DNA of 64,000 nucleotides from CAZOAR01 sp964577985 (GTDB lineage: Bacteria; Gemmatimonadota; CAZMKB01; CAZNLH01): NCBI GenBank assembly GCA_964577985.1, contig CAZOAR010000006.1, positions 11,486 to 75,485 on the forward strand, given 5' to 3'. Shown here in pieces: positions 41,229 through 50,493 of this stretch. The notes beneath the pieces were generated by a model that was not told the DNA's origin, ran no database searches, and saw only the letters and a list, made by a program, of their open reading frames with translations. Position 1 is the stretch's first letter. Each line of letters begins with the position of its first letter. Made by a program: the position numbers and the translations under genes.

Positions 41229-41905
41229 GACAGGATGGCGGTAAGAATCTTCTCCGGGGGTATTACCCCCTCTCTGACCACCCGGACCTCATCTCCCCTG
41301 ATCCTCACAATCGTGGAGGGAAGAACACCCCCGACGCCAGCATCTATCGCGAGACCTATCGGAAAAGGTGACGAGGAAAAATACGCTCTAAGATCCGACA
41401 GGCAGGTTGCGGGCGGCATCCCGGTAGTATTTGCGCTGGTGGACGTAATCGGCCTCTGATATACGTCGAGCAGCTTGCTTACAAAAGGCGCAGAGCTTAT
41501 CCTGAGGGATATCATCCCGCCTGCTCCCGCGAGATATACGGGGATGTTGTCCGCCGCCGGCAGGAGCAACGTGACGGGCCCTGGCCAGAACGCCTCCGCC
41601 AGTTTCTCCACGAGGCAGGTGTCATAATCCCCAGAGGCGAGAACATCAATCCATCCGGTATCCGGGATCAGGAGGATAAAGGGCCTGTCTCCCTCCATCT
41701 TTTTCATCCCGAGGATACTCCTGAACCCCTTCTCGCTCGAGTAATCGGATCCCAGACCATAAACCGTTTCGGTCGGATAAAATATGACTTCGCCGGCCTG
41801 CAGTATCTGAACGACCAGCGGTATCACATGATCGAGAGACGATCCGCCTGGTGATTCTATTCTCTCTTCCCTGAGGATGGTCACTTGACTTGTGTCGCCC
41901 TCCAT
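41225..41905 (-). CDS. L-threonylcarbamoyladenylate synthase (Sua5/YrdC type)
   Basis: First step of tRNA t6A synthesis, using threonine, bicarbonate and ATP. 226 residues, a single YrdC-like domain: GEVIFYPTETVYGLGSD, KKMEGDRPFILLI, FWPGPVTLLLP, ISLRISSAPF and ITSTSANTTGMPPA. The long-form Sua5 C-terminal domain is missing. Located about 90 bases after purE at the tail of the lipid operon. Confidence 0.93.
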   Translation of the reverse strand: MEGDTSQVTILREERIESPGGSSLDHVIPLVVQILQAGEVIFYPTETVYGLGSDYSSEKGFRSILGMKKMEGDRPFILLIPDTGWIDVLASGDYDTCLVEKLAEAFWPGPVTLLLPAADNIPVYLAGAGGMISLRISSAPFVSKLLDVYQRPITSTSANTTGMPPATCLSDLRAYFSSSPFPIGLAIDAGVGGVLPSTIVRIRGDEVRVVREGVIPPEKILTAILS

Positions 41906-41996
41906 TACCGAGAGGACATGCGGAGAAGCGGATGATAGAGCGATGAGATGTCGCGTCGGAAAAGAGGTCCTCCGGAGATGCAGAAAACCGGCGTTG

Positions 41997-42398
41997 CTAT
42001 CCTCTGCCTATTATCCTCAAGGCCAGGAGCGCGGCATTCCTCGCGTTGTCTATTCCAACCGTGCCAACCGGGACTCCCGCGGGCATCTGAACAATCGACA
42101 ACAATGAATCCATACCGTTGAGCGGGCCTCCGGAAAGGGGTACACCTATCACCGGCAGGTTCGTATAAGACGCTATAAAGCCGGGAAGATGACCAGCGAG
42201 CCCTGCTCCACCGATGAAGACCCGACAACCCAGCTCCTCCTCCTTGCGGATTATTTCTCTGGTGCCATCCGGGTCTCTGTGTGCCGAGGAGACATAGAGT
42301 TCACACTCGACCCCCTTTTCAGTCAGCGTCTCATGAGCTTTCATCATGATTTCCAGGTCGTTCCTGCTGCCAATGAGAATAGCTATTCTATCTTTCAT
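41997..42398 (-). CDS. purE: 5-(carboxyamino)imidazole ribonucleotide mutase PurE
   Basis: Purine synthesis enzyme, 133 residues from ATG 42398; GAGAGG lies upstream. Recognisable: ILIGSRNDLEIM, SSAHRDPDGTREI, IGGAGLAGHLPGFIASYTNLPVIGVP and MDSLLSIVQMPAGVPVGTVGID. The usual SDSDW nucleotide-binding motif is replaced by SRNDLE. The purK partner is not in this window. An upstream ATG at 42467 lacks a ribosome-binding site. Confidence 0.9.
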   Translation of the reverse strand: MKDRIAILIGSRNDLEIMMKAHETLTEKGVECELYVSSAHRDPDGTREIIRKEEELGCRVFIGGAGLAGHLPGFIASYTNLPVIGVPLSGGPLNGMDSLLSIVQMPAGVPVGTVGIDNARNAALLALRIIGRG

Positions 42399-42492
42399 GT
42401 CAACAAGCCTCTCGCGCAGTAAGAGTGTCCGCTCATCGCTGCCCTCCACAGACGCACGGTGAACCATTTGCAGTCAGATGGCCGCCCTCGCT

Positions 42493-43653
42493 TCATATCG
42501 GTAGTTTGACGCCACCCCGAACCAGATTGGTCCCTATGACAAGCCTCTGGATCTGATTGGTGCCCTCATATATCTGGGTTATCTTAGCGTCTCTCATGTA
42601 CTTTTCTATCGGATAGTCCCGCATGTATCCGTAGCCGCCAAAGATCTGGACCGCGTCTACCGTTACTCCCATCGCGAGGTCCGACGCAAACAGCTTGCTC
42701 ATAGCCGATTGCTTGCTCACAGATTTTGCACCTGAATCTATCATTCGAGCCGTCTGGTACAAAAGAGCCCTCGCGGCCTCTATCCGAGTCGCCATATCGG
42801 CAAGCATAAACTGAATGGACTGAAACGCTCCGATAGGCTGGCCGAATTGTTTCCTCTCCTGGGAATAATTGAAAGCGAGTTCAAATGCCCCCTGGGCTAT
42901 GCCGAGCGCCTGCGCCGCTATGCCAGGTCTCGTCCTGTCAAGCGTCTTCATAGCAATGATAAACCCCATTCCTTCTTTCCCGATAAGATTCTCTGCGGGG
43001 ACTTGACAATCTTCAAATATAAGCTCCCTCTGGATGGACGCCCTTATTCCTATCTTGTCTTCCGTCTTGCCGAATGAGAACCCGCTGAATCCCTTCTCGA
43101 CTATGAAGGCGCTTATGCCGCGAGTCCCTTTGCCCGGATGTGTGTTCGCGAAAATCGTATAGACGTCCGCCACCTCGGCGTTTGTGCAGAACACCTTCCT
43201 GCCGTTGAGTATGTATTCGTCGCCCGACTTCACGGCGGTAGTCTTCATACCCCCGGCATCACTTCCCGCCTCTGCTTCGGTGAGACCATACCCGCAGTAA
43301 CAGCCCCCTTCCGCAACAGGGGGAAGATATTTCTTCTTCTGCTCTTCCGACCCGCCGACCAGTATCGGAGTCAGCCCGAGTCCAGTGGCCGCGTATGATA
43401 CCGCTACCCCCGCTTCTATCCGGCTGAGTTCCTCTGTAACCAGGCTCATGTTGAAAACACCACCTCCCCTGCCTCCGTACTCTTCCGGTATGAACAGGGC
43501 GGGAAGTCCCGCGTCATCGATGATTTTCATGATCTCGTGCGGGAAGCCACCTTCCCGGTCCAGTTGCGCTCGCACCGGAAGGACATGTTCCTCCGCTATG
43601 CTTCGAGCAAGTTTTTTCAGTTTCTTCTGTTCTTCTGTCAGGAAATATTCCAC
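42493..43653 (-). CDS. Acyl-CoA dehydrogenase (3)
   Basis: 386 residues with the standard fold: GYGLTEAEAGSDAGG, KVFCTNAEVADVYTIFA and the catalytic ITQIYEGTNQIQRLVIG near 370. GTG start at 43653 preceded by GGGGGG. Located after rnc, at the end of the fatty acid synthesis operon, not in the catabolic run, so it may have a biosynthetic or salvage function, or simply be co-transcribed. Length and motif style match the short/medium-chain group. Confidence 0.92.
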   Translation of the reverse strand: MEYFLTEEQKKLKKLARSIAEEHVLPVRAQLDREGGFPHEIMKIIDDAGLPALFIPEEYGGRGGGVFNMSLVTEELSRIEAGVAVSYAATGLGLTPILVGGSEEQKKKYLPPVAEGGCYCGYGLTEAEAGSDAGGMKTTAVKSGDEYILNGRKVFCTNAEVADVYTIFANTHPGKGTRGISAFIVEKGFSGFSFGKTEDKIGIRASIQRELIFEDCQVPAENLIGKEGMGFIIAMKTLDRTRPGIAAQALGIAQGAFELAFNYSQERKQFGQPIGAFQSIQFMLADMATRIEAARALLYQTARMIDSGAKSVSKQSAMSKLFASDLAMGVTVDAVQIFGGYGYMRDYPIEKYMRDAKITQIYEGTNQIQRLVIGTNLVRGGVKLPI

Positions 43654-43685
43654 TCTTCCCCCCGTTCGCTGGATTGAGAAATTTC

Positions 43686-44495
43686 TTATCGTTCCTCATC
43701 TTCCGAAGTAAGTATCTTAAGCGCGTGCAGGGCGGCGACTTTTTCCGCCTCCTTCTTGCTGGTCCCGCTACCACGGGCAATCCACTTCCCCGCCACCTTG
43801 ACCTCACAGGTGAAGACTTTGTCGTGTTCGGGCCCCGTCGTTTTGACTACTTTGTAGGATGGCTGTGTCTGGAACCTCTCCTGAGAGAGTTGAAGGAGGT
43901 TGCTTTTGGTCGAATGGAGCACTTGATCCTCAGAGATGGAATCTTTCGCCTCCAGAAGAAGTCGAGTCACAAATCGTCTGACATCCTCCAGTGAGCCATC
44001 TATGTACATCGCGCCGAGAAGCGCCTCAAGGCTGTCCGCTTGAATCGTAGCTTTGCTCTTTCCCTCCATGATGCTTTTTCCACCCGTGAAGAGAAGATAT
44101 TTGTGAAGATCTATCAAGGTCGAACATCGAGCGAGTGAGGATCCTGAGACGAGAGATGACTTGAGCCTGGTGAGCTCCCCCTCCATGAACTCGGGATGAG
44201 TCCTGAAAAGCTCATCCGAGACAATCATTCCCAGGACGGCATCCCCGAGGAATTCCAATCTCTCGTAGGACCCGAGCGTTCCTTTGCCATTATCATGGGC
44301 ATAGGACCTGTGAGAGAGGGCCTGGTTAAGGATCTGCTTATCCTTGAACACATAATCGATCTGTTCCTCGAGTCTGGCAAGCACGGCTACACGCTCTTCG
44401 CTCAGGTCATTATCGGATCGCGCTGATTCCAGAAAGGCAAACAGCTTCCTCCATGCGTTCCTGAACGTGGAAATCTGCTTAGTCTCCATTGGCAT
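43686..44495 (-). CDS. rnc: Ribonuclease III
   Basis: Double-strand-specific endonuclease for rRNA and mRNA processing, 269 residues. Signature ERLEFLGDAVLGMIVSDEL, the second acidic site ADSLEALLGAMYIDGS, and a C-terminal dsRNA-binding domain (about 195-262) with FTCEVKVAGKWIARGSGTSKKEAEKVAA. It overlaps the end of fabF by 17 bases; METK at 44489 is an alternative start. The fab-rnc order is common in bacteria. Confidence 0.96.
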   Translation of the reverse strand: MPMETKQISTFRNAWRKLFAFLESARSDNDLSEERVAVLARLEEQIDYVFKDKQILNQALSHRSYAHDNGKGTLGSYERLEFLGDAVLGMIVSDELFRTHPEFMEGELTRLKSSLVSGSSLARCSTLIDLHKYLLFTGGKSIMEGKSKATIQADSLEALLGAMYIDGSLEDVRRFVTRLLLEAKDSISEDQVLHSTKSNLLQLSQERFQTQPSYKVVKTTGPEHDKVFTCEVKVAGKWIARGSGTSKKEAEKVAALHALKILTSEDEER

Positions 44496-45729
44496 GAAAC
44501 CGCTTCAGCGCGAGACACGCGTTCTGTCCGCCGAACCCGAAGGAGTTAGAGATGGCGCATTCTATATCCGCCTCTCTGGCTTTGTTCGGGACGTAGTCCA
44601 GGTCACAGTCGGGATCTGGATACTCATAGTTGATAGTGGGGGCGACCAGCCCGTCTCGAAGTGCCATCAAGGCAAAAACAAACTCTATCCCACCCGCCGC
44701 ACCTAGCAGATGCCCCGTCATCGACTTCGTCGAGCTGACCATTACACTGCGGGCGTGCTCCCCGAACACTCGTTTTATTGCCACTGTTTCGTATTTGTCA
44801 TTGAGTTCGGTGGAAGTTCCGTGGGCATTCACGTAGTCCACCTCAGAGGCTTTTGCATCCGCCTCTTTGAGGGCCATGGCCATCGCCCTCGCCATCCCTT
44901 CTCCGTTCGGCGCCGGAGCAGTTATGTGGTAGGCATCGGCGGTCATGCCGTAGCCAACGACCTCACCGATTATGTTTGCACCCCGCTCACGCGCATGACC
45001 CAGCTCCTCGAGGATGACAATACCAGCCCCCTCTCCAAGGACAAAACCGTTTCTCATCCTGTCAAAGGGCCGGCTCGCTCGCCCGGGCTCGTCATTTCTG
45101 GTCGAAAGCGCTCTCATTGAGCAGAATCCACCGACCGCCATTGGCGTTATGGCCGCCTCCGCTCCACCGGCAATAATCACATCGGCGTCACCATATTTTA
45201 TCCACCTGTAGGCATCGCCGATGGCATGAGCTCCAGACGCACAGGCTGATACCGTCGCGTAACTGGGCCCTCTTGCCCCAAACCTTATGGCCACCTGACC
45301 GCTGGCGATGTTCGATATCATCATCGGGACAAAGAACGGGCTGATCCTGCCCGGGCCTCCATCTGTCAAACGGGTGTGCTGAGCTTCTATCGTGCTTATC
45401 CCACCAATCCCCGAACCGATGATAACGCCAAACCGCTCGCTGTCAACTCCGTTCTGCTCGAGTCCCGAATCATGCACGGCCTGAGTCGATGCGGCGATAC
45501 CATACTGGAGGAAGAGATCCATTCTCCGGATCTCCTTCTTTTCCAGATATTGTTCCGCATGAAAATCCTTTATTTCAGCGGCAAACGTCGTGGCAAAATC
45601 GGACGCGTCGAACCTTGTAATCGTTCCGATTCCGTCCTGTCCCGCGAGAAGCGCTTTCCAGCTCTCTTCTGTACTGTTGCCGACAGGTGAAATCAAACCT
45701 GTTCCGGTGACTACTACCCTTCGTTTCAT
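44479..45729 (-). CDS. fabF: Beta-ketoacyl-ACP synthase II
   Basis: Elongating condensing enzyme of type II fatty acid synthesis, 416 residues. Catalytic Cys in VSACASGAHAIGDAYRWI near 164, His residues in NAHGTSTELND and KSMTGHLLGAAGGIE, and the C-terminal NSFGFGGQNACLA. About 45 bases after acpP. Confidence 0.97.
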   Translation of the reverse strand: MKRRVVVTGTGLISPVGNSTEESWKALLAGQDGIGTITRFDASDFATTFAAEIKDFHAEQYLEKKEIRRMDLFLQYGIAASTQAVHDSGLEQNGVDSERFGVIIGSGIGGISTIEAQHTRLTDGGPGRISPFFVPMMISNIASGQVAIRFGARGPSYATVSACASGAHAIGDAYRWIKYGDADVIIAGGAEAAITPMAVGGFCSMRALSTRNDEPGRASRPFDRMRNGFVLGEGAGIVILEELGHARERGANIIGEVVGYGMTADAYHITAPAPNGEGMARAMAMALKEADAKASEVDYVNAHGTSTELNDKYETVAIKRVFGEHARSVMVSSTKSMTGHLLGAAGGIEFVFALMALRDGLVAPTINYEYPDPDCDLDYVPNKAREADIECAISNSFGFGGQNACLALKRFHANGD

Positions 45730-45775
45730 CCTCTACCCCAATCCAGGATCCATACGGGATCACGAGAGGGCCAGT

Positions 45776-46027
45776 CTATCCCGCGAGGCATTTCTCCAGA
45801 TAATCGACTGCCTTGCCCACCGTATCCATCGTCTCAGCGTCCTCATCGGGTATCTCGACATCGAACTCCTCTTCGAAAGCCATAACTAGCTCAACCGTGT
45901 CGAGAGAATCCGCTCCGAGATCGTCGACAAAAGAAGACTCGTTGCTGATCTTCTCCGGATCGATTCCGAGACTTTCGATGATCATTTCCTTGACTTTCTT
46001 CTCAATTTCTGTTCTGTCCAGAGCCAT
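45776..46027 (-). CDS. acpP: Acyl carrier protein
   Basis: 83-residue acidic four-helix carrier. The phosphopantetheine Ser is in DLGADSLDTVELVMAFE near residue 41. Carries acyl intermediates between FabD, FabH, FabG and FabF, whose genes flank it. Confidence 0.98.
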   Translation of the reverse strand: MALDRTEIEKKVKEMIIESLGIDPEKISNESSFVDDLGADSLDTVELVMAFEEEFDVEIPDEDAETMDTVGKAVDYLEKCLAG

Positions 46028-46072
46028 CCTTTGATCTCCTTTAGTTGATCGGAGCTTTTCGAGCAGGCGGCA

Positions 46073-46816
46073 TCAACTCATTACCATCCCGCCGTCCACA
46101 TTAATCACCTGACCGGTTACATAGCCCGAAAGATCAGACGCAAGGAAAAGAACGACCTTGCTTACGTCCTCCGGCGCTCCCCCTCTCCGCAGTGGGATGT
46201 TCTTCAAAAACATCTCCCTGGCGGCGTCCGACAGTTTGTCTGTCATTGGTGTCTCGATGAAACCGGGCGCGATGGCGTTCACTCTTATTCCTCTGGAGGC
46301 GACTTCCTTCGCCGTCGACTTGGTCAGTCCTATGACGCCGGACTTCGCTGCGGAGTAATTGGCCTGTCCCGGGTTCCCGATGATGGCGACAACCGAAGAT
46401 ATGTTGATGATGCGGCCGGAACGCTGCTTGACCATGCCGGGGAGGACCGCCTTCGTGCAGAGGAACATTCCCTTGAGGTTGACCGCGATAACCGCGTCCC
46501 AGTCCTTCTCTTTCATCCTTACGACAAAGTTGTCCCGGGTGATACCGGCGTTGTTTACCAGGAGGTCCACCTCGGAATACCGTTCGATCACCCGCTGCAT
46601 CATTCCGTCAACGCTCTCCCCATCAGAGACGTCGAGTTCCACCGGAAAGGCTCGATCCTCATCTCCCAGGTCCGACGCCACTCTGCCGGCACCCGCTCCA
46701 TCGATATCGGCTACTACTACTCTGGCACCATACTCGAACAGTTTCCTGCAGACGGCTTCACCTATTCCCTGAGCCCCCCCGGTGACTATCGCCACCTTTG
46801 AATCGAGACTGATCAA
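46073..46816 (-). CDS. fabG: 3-oxoacyl-ACP reductase
   Basis: NADPH-dependent short-chain dehydrogenase, 247 residues from TTG 46816, the normal FabG length. TGGAQGIGEAV is the cofactor loop, VNNAGITRDN the NAG motif, and Ser-Tyr-Lys lie in ISSVVAIIGNPGQANYSAAK. AAGGGGGGTGA precedes the chosen TTG. A TTG at 46834 overlapping the fabD stop (TTGA) is the other possibility. Confidence 0.95.
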   Translation of the reverse strand: MISLDSKVAIVTGGAQGIGEAVCRKLFEYGARVVVADIDGAGAGRVASDLGDEDRAFPVELDVSDGESVDGMMQRVIERYSEVDLLVNNAGITRDNFVVRMKEKDWDAVIAVNLKGMFLCTKAVLPGMVKQRSGRIINISSVVAIIGNPGQANYSAAKSGVIGLTKSTAKEVASRGIRVNAIAPGFIETPMTDKLSDAAREMFLKNIPLRRGGAPEDVSKVVLFLASDLSGYVTGQVINVDGGMVMS

Positions 46817-46830
46817 CAAATCACCCCCCT

Positions 46831-47769
46831 TCAATCCTTCCGTTGTGAAATAAGAAAGTCCTTCATTTCCTCATACCCATCCACATGGGCGCCTGCAAGA
46901 GAATCGTCAATTTTTTTCAGCAAACGACACAGGACTTTCCCGGGCCCCACCTCGACAAATCTGTTGACACCCGCCCTGGCAATATACTGAATGGAATCCT
47001 GCCACATAACAGGTTTTATCAACTGGTTTTTCAGGCATCTTCGTATTTCTTCGCGATCCTGAGTTCCACTTGCTGAGACATTGGTAACAACCGGACACGC
47101 GGCATCACTGATCCTTATCTCATCAAGCTGGTTCTCCAACCCTGACAGCGCTTCCGTCATCAGACTCGAATGAAAGGCACCGCTGACGTCCAGCCGGATG
47201 GCCCTCTTCGCCCCGTCGGCCCTTGCAAGCTCCATCGCTTTTTCCACACCCCGCACTTCACCCGAGACCACCGTCTGTTGAGGCGAGTTGAAGTTGGCAG
47301 GTTCGACGATCCCTTCAATAGACGCTTCGCCGCAGACTTTTATGACCCCGGATGGTGTCATGCCGAGGATTGCCGCCATTGTACCAGGCCTCTTGAGCCC
47401 TACGTCGTACATGAGTTCGCCTCTAAGGCGAACTGTGACGAGCGCGTCACGGTACGACAAGCTGCCATTGCAGACGAGGGCGGAGTATTCGCCAAGACTG
47501 TGACCGGCCACTACATCCGGCACCACACCCTCCCCTTCAAGCAGTCGTGCCAGAGCCACGCTGTAAGCGAGTATCGCGGGCTGAGTGTTCTTCGTCTTGA
47601 CCAGTTCCTCTGCGGGTCCTTCGAAAATAATCTTCGAAAGATGATAGTCAAGAATATCATCCGCCTCTTCGAAGGTCTTTCTGACCAGAGCGTTCTCTTC
47701 ATAAAAGGCCTTACCCATCCCGACATACTGGGATCCCTGGCCCGGGAAAAGAAACGCGAGTCTACTCAT
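46831..47769 (-). CDS. fabD: Malonyl-CoA:ACP transacylase
   Basis: Charges ACP with malonate. 312 residues. FPGQGSQYVGMG, the nucleophile Ser in VAGHSLGEYSAL near 92, the Arg in VRLRGELM and catalytic His in SGAFHSSLM near 202 are all present. About ten bases after fabH. Confidence 0.97.
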   Translation of the reverse strand: MSRLAFLFPGQGSQYVGMGKAFYEENALVRKTFEEADDILDYHLSKIIFEGPAEELVKTKNTQPAILAYSVALARLLEGEGVVPDVVAGHSLGEYSALVCNGSLSYRDALVTVRLRGELMYDVGLKRPGTMAAILGMTPSGVIKVCGEASIEGIVEPANFNSPQQTVVSGEVRGVEKAMELARADGAKRAIRLDVSGAFHSSLMTEALSGLENQLDEIRISDAACPVVTNVSASGTQDREEIRRCLKNQLIKPVMWQDSIQYIARAGVNRFVEVGPGKVLCRLLKKIDDSLAGAHVDGYEEMKDFLISQRKD

Positions 47770-47779
47770 GATCAGCCCT

Positions 47780-48772
47780 TCACCATCTGATCAGCGCCGA
47801 CGCCCACGTCACCCCACCACCTGCCGCGGCAAGAAGAATGTTGTCTCCCTTCTTTATCGCTCCCGTTTCCAGCGCCTCTGACATGGCGATAGGGATAGAC
47901 GCTGCCGACGTATTGCCGTACTGGTCGATGTTGACGTAGATCTTCTCTCTGGGAAGTTTCAATCGCTTGGCCGTCGCGTCAATTATGCGGATATTTGCCT
48001 GATGAGGTATAAAGAGATCTACATCAGACGGCTCCAGTCCGGCCAGCTTCAGGACTTCGAATGCGGCATCTTCCATCCCCCTTGTAGCGTACTTGAACAA
48101 CTCATTCCCCATCATCTTTATATAGTGAAGCTGCTGCTCCACAGTATCACGTGTGGCAGGTTTGCGTGACCCCCCGGCTGGCATCTTGAGTATACGAGTC
48201 AACCGCCCGTCACTTTTCAGATACGTTGCCAGGATCCTTCTCCCCTCGGGGGGATTTCCGATGATGGCTGCTCCCGCGCCGTCACCGAAGAGAACACAGG
48301 TGCTCCGGTCGGTAAAATCACATATCTTCGTCAACGTCTCGGCACCGATTAAAAGGACTCTCTCATATTGTCCCATGTTTACCAGACCCCGGACCAGGGC
48401 CATTCCATAAAGAAAACCGGAGCAGGCGGCACTGACGTCAAAAGCCGCCGCGTTCCCGGCATCCAGAAGTTCCTGCACGGTGCAGGCAGCGGCCGGAAAG
48501 GGATAGTCTGGCGTGGCAGTTGCGAGAACGATCATGTCCAGGTCACCGCTGCACATGCCGGCATTCTTGAGTGCCACCCTGCCCGCCTCGGCGGCAAGAT
48601 CCGACGTGGCGGTCAATTCATTCGCGACTCGTCTCTCCCTGATTCCGGTTCGGCTCGTGATCCATTCGTCCGACGTATCTACGAGCTTTTCCATATCGTG
48701 ATTCGTCATCACCCGGTCCGGCACAGCCATCCCCAGCGAAATGATACCGGCAGCGTTCTCCACTTCAGCCAT
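47780..48772 (-). CDS. fabH: Beta-ketoacyl-ACP synthase III
   Basis: Initiates fatty acid synthesis from acetyl-CoA (or branched starters) and malonyl-ACP. 330 residues. Cys-His-Asn triad visible: DVSAACSGFLYG near 113, FIPHQANIRIID and QYGNTSAAS. The gene overlaps plsX by eight bases. The nearby leucine dehydrogenase makes branched-chain starter units conceivable, but substrate choice cannot be read here. Confidence 0.97.
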   Translation of the reverse strand: MAEVENAAGIISLGMAVPDRVMTNHDMEKLVDTSDEWITSRTGIRERRVANELTATSDLAAEAGRVALKNAGMCSGDLDMIVLATATPDYPFPAAACTVQELLDAGNAAAFDVSAACSGFLYGMALVRGLVNMGQYERVLLIGAETLTKICDFTDRSTCVLFGDGAGAAIIGNPPEGRRILATYLKSDGRLTRILKMPAGGSRKPATRDTVEQQLHYIKMMGNELFKYATRGMEDAAFEVLKLAGLEPSDVDLFIPHQANIRIIDATAKRLKLPREKIYVNIDQYGNTSAASIPIAMSEALETGAIKKGDNILLAAAGGGVTWASALIRW

Positions 48773-49772
48773 TCTCTACATACTCCTTCAGAATATTGCG
48801 GATGTTGTCGTTAATATCTCGCTTCACCGACAGTCTTGCCGTGTTGATCGCGTTCCGGATAGCCTTTGGAGATGAACTACCATGGCAGATAACAGACACG
48901 CCTCCAACGCCCAGAAGCGGAGCACCACCATATTCTTCATAGTTGAGATCTCTCTTCATCATGTCGAAGGTCGGCTTCATCAGGAGAGCACCGAAACGCC
49001 TGAGGGGACTGAGAGCCGTCCCATTCCTGATCATCGACATAACAAGAGAAACGACACTCTCGCTCAGTTTAAGTATAACATTCCCTACGAAGCCATCACA
49101 CACTACTACATCAGCCCGTCCTTTGATGATGTCACCGCCCTCCACGTTTCCGACGAAGTTCAGGTGGCTGTCTCGCAACAACTTGTGGGCCTTCACCGTC
49201 AACTCGTCACCTTTCGTGGGTTCCTCACCGATGCTCAGTAATCCAACCTTCGGGTTCTCCCGGTTCAGGAATTTCCGGGCGTGCACGTCCGCCATTATGG
49301 CGAAGTGCAAGAGATGAATCGGCCTGCTGTCCACATTTGCGCCGGCATCAAGAACGATACACGGATCTCTCATCGTAGGGAACACGGTCATGATCGCCGG
49401 CCGACTGATGCCTCTGATTCTTCCGAGCGTCAGAAGAGACTGGGTCATGACAGCACCGGTATTTCCTGCGCTGATGAAGGCGTCGGCGTTTCCATCCTTC
49501 TGCAGTTGCAGGCCTACGGATATTGATGAACCTTTCTTTTTCTTAAGGGCTTGAGCCGGCGACTCGCTCATCTCAATAACCTGGGGGGCGTGTACGACGG
49601 AGAGGCGTGAATCAGAAAAATGCCTGCATCTCAGTTCTTCCTCTATCCGTCCCTTATCACCCACCAGAATTATCTCAAAATCACCGTCGAACCTGTTGAT
49701 TGCCTCGATGGCACCTTCAACTGGTGTCTCCGGTATCCTGTCACCACCCATCGCATCCAGGACAATTTTCAT
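48765..49772 (-). CDS. plsX: Phosphate acyltransferase PlsX
   Basis: Converts acyl-ACP to acyl-phosphate for phospholipid synthesis. 335 residues. LDAMGGDRIPETPVEGA, ISAGNTGAVMTQSLLTLGRI, VLDAGANVDS and VCDGFVGNVILK are family motifs. ATG at 49772 with AGAGGTG upstream; a GTG nine bases earlier is possible. Follows rpmF. Confidence 0.97.
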   Translation of the reverse strand: MKIVLDAMGGDRIPETPVEGAIEAINRFDGDFEIILVGDKGRIEEELRCRHFSDSRLSVVHAPQVIEMSESPAQALKKKKGSSISVGLQLQKDGNADAFISAGNTGAVMTQSLLTLGRIRGISRPAIMTVFPTMRDPCIVLDAGANVDSRPIHLLHFAIMADVHARKFLNRENPKVGLLSIGEEPTKGDELTVKAHKLLRDSHLNFVGNVEGGDIIKGRADVVVCDGFVGNVILKLSESVVSLVMSMIRNGTALSPLRRFGALLMKPTFDMMKRDLNYEEYGGAPLLGVGGVSVICHGSSSPKAIRNAINTARLSVKRDINDNIRNILKEYVENG

Positions 49773-49827
49773 CCCGTTCACCTCTGGCGGGAAGTCAACT
49801 CGCGGTCATGACGCAACAACTGCGAGA

Positions 49828-50013
49828 CTAGGATAACTCCTCCACCTCCACAACCAAACGGCCCTTGTAGTATCCGCAATGCTGGCAGACACTGTGAGAT
49901 TCCTTCGGCTGCCTGCACTGGGAGCATAGCGACGTGGTAGGCGCTGAAAGACTGTGATGAGTCCTTCTCTTTCTCTTTTTACTCTTTGATGTTCTTCTTC
50001 TTGGTACTGCCAT
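49828..50013 (-). CDS. rpmF: Ribosomal protein L32
   Basis: 61-residue zinc-ribbon form. The basic N-terminus AVPRRRTSKSKKRKRRTHH is followed by CSQC and CQHC pairs that bind zinc. Two bases after the DUF177 gene, the common rpmF-plsX-fab order. Confidence 0.97.
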   Translation of the reverse strand: MAVPRRRTSKSKKRKRRTHHSLSAPTTSLCSQCRQPKESHSVCQHCGYYKGRLVVEVEELS

Positions 50014-50015
50014 TT

Positions 50016-50483
50016 TCAGTCCATACAGTTACAGGTTTCGCTGTTCAGATCCACCCCGCATCCAGGGCACAACCCCTTGCACTCTTCTTTGCAGAGGGGA
50101 TGCGCGGGCAGATTCAGAATGAAATGTTCCCTCAGCACATCTTCCATGTCGAGCCACTCCTGGGTCGGCCTGATATGGAGAACGTCGTCATCCACCGATT
50201 CGTTATCGTCTTTTCCCTCACGCCTTACCACAACCGTCGTGAAAACGGCCTGGATCTTCTCCGTGAAGATCTCCAGACAGCGCCGGCATGTCAATATGAC
50301 CGGCACGCTCATCTGACACGCAAGTATAAAGAGGTTCTCTTCCCTCTTCTCGATCGTGCCCTCTAACGTTCCTTCACTTTCCAGGGCTATGTCAAGTTCA
50401 CTAAAAAAGGGAATATCCCCCGAAAAAGCCATTTCCAGTGGGTTGATCCCCTCACTGAGTCTGAGCAAATCGATCTTGAACAT
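50016..50483 (-). CDS. DUF177 (YceD-like) protein
   Basis: 155 residues from ATG 50483. The family is conserved next to rpmF and is implicated in 23S rRNA accumulation. It has LTCRRCLEIF in the middle and a cysteine-rich end, CKEECKGLCPGCGVDLN, that probably binds a metal. The start has no Shine-Dalgarno sequence: the -10 box of a strong promoter ends about ten bases before the ATG, so the mRNA probably begins at, or a few bases before, the start codon. A TTG three codons upstream lies within the same interval. First gene of the lipid operon. Confidence 0.88.
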   Translation of the reverse strand: MFKIDLLRLSEGINPLEMAFSGDIPFFSELDIALESEGTLEGTIEKREENLFILACQMSVPVILTCRRCLEIFTEKIQAVFTTVVVRREGKDDNESVDDDVLHIRPTQEWLDMEDVLREHFILNLPAHPLCKEECKGLCPGCGVDLNSETCNCMD

Positions 50484-50493
50484 TTTGCGCAAT

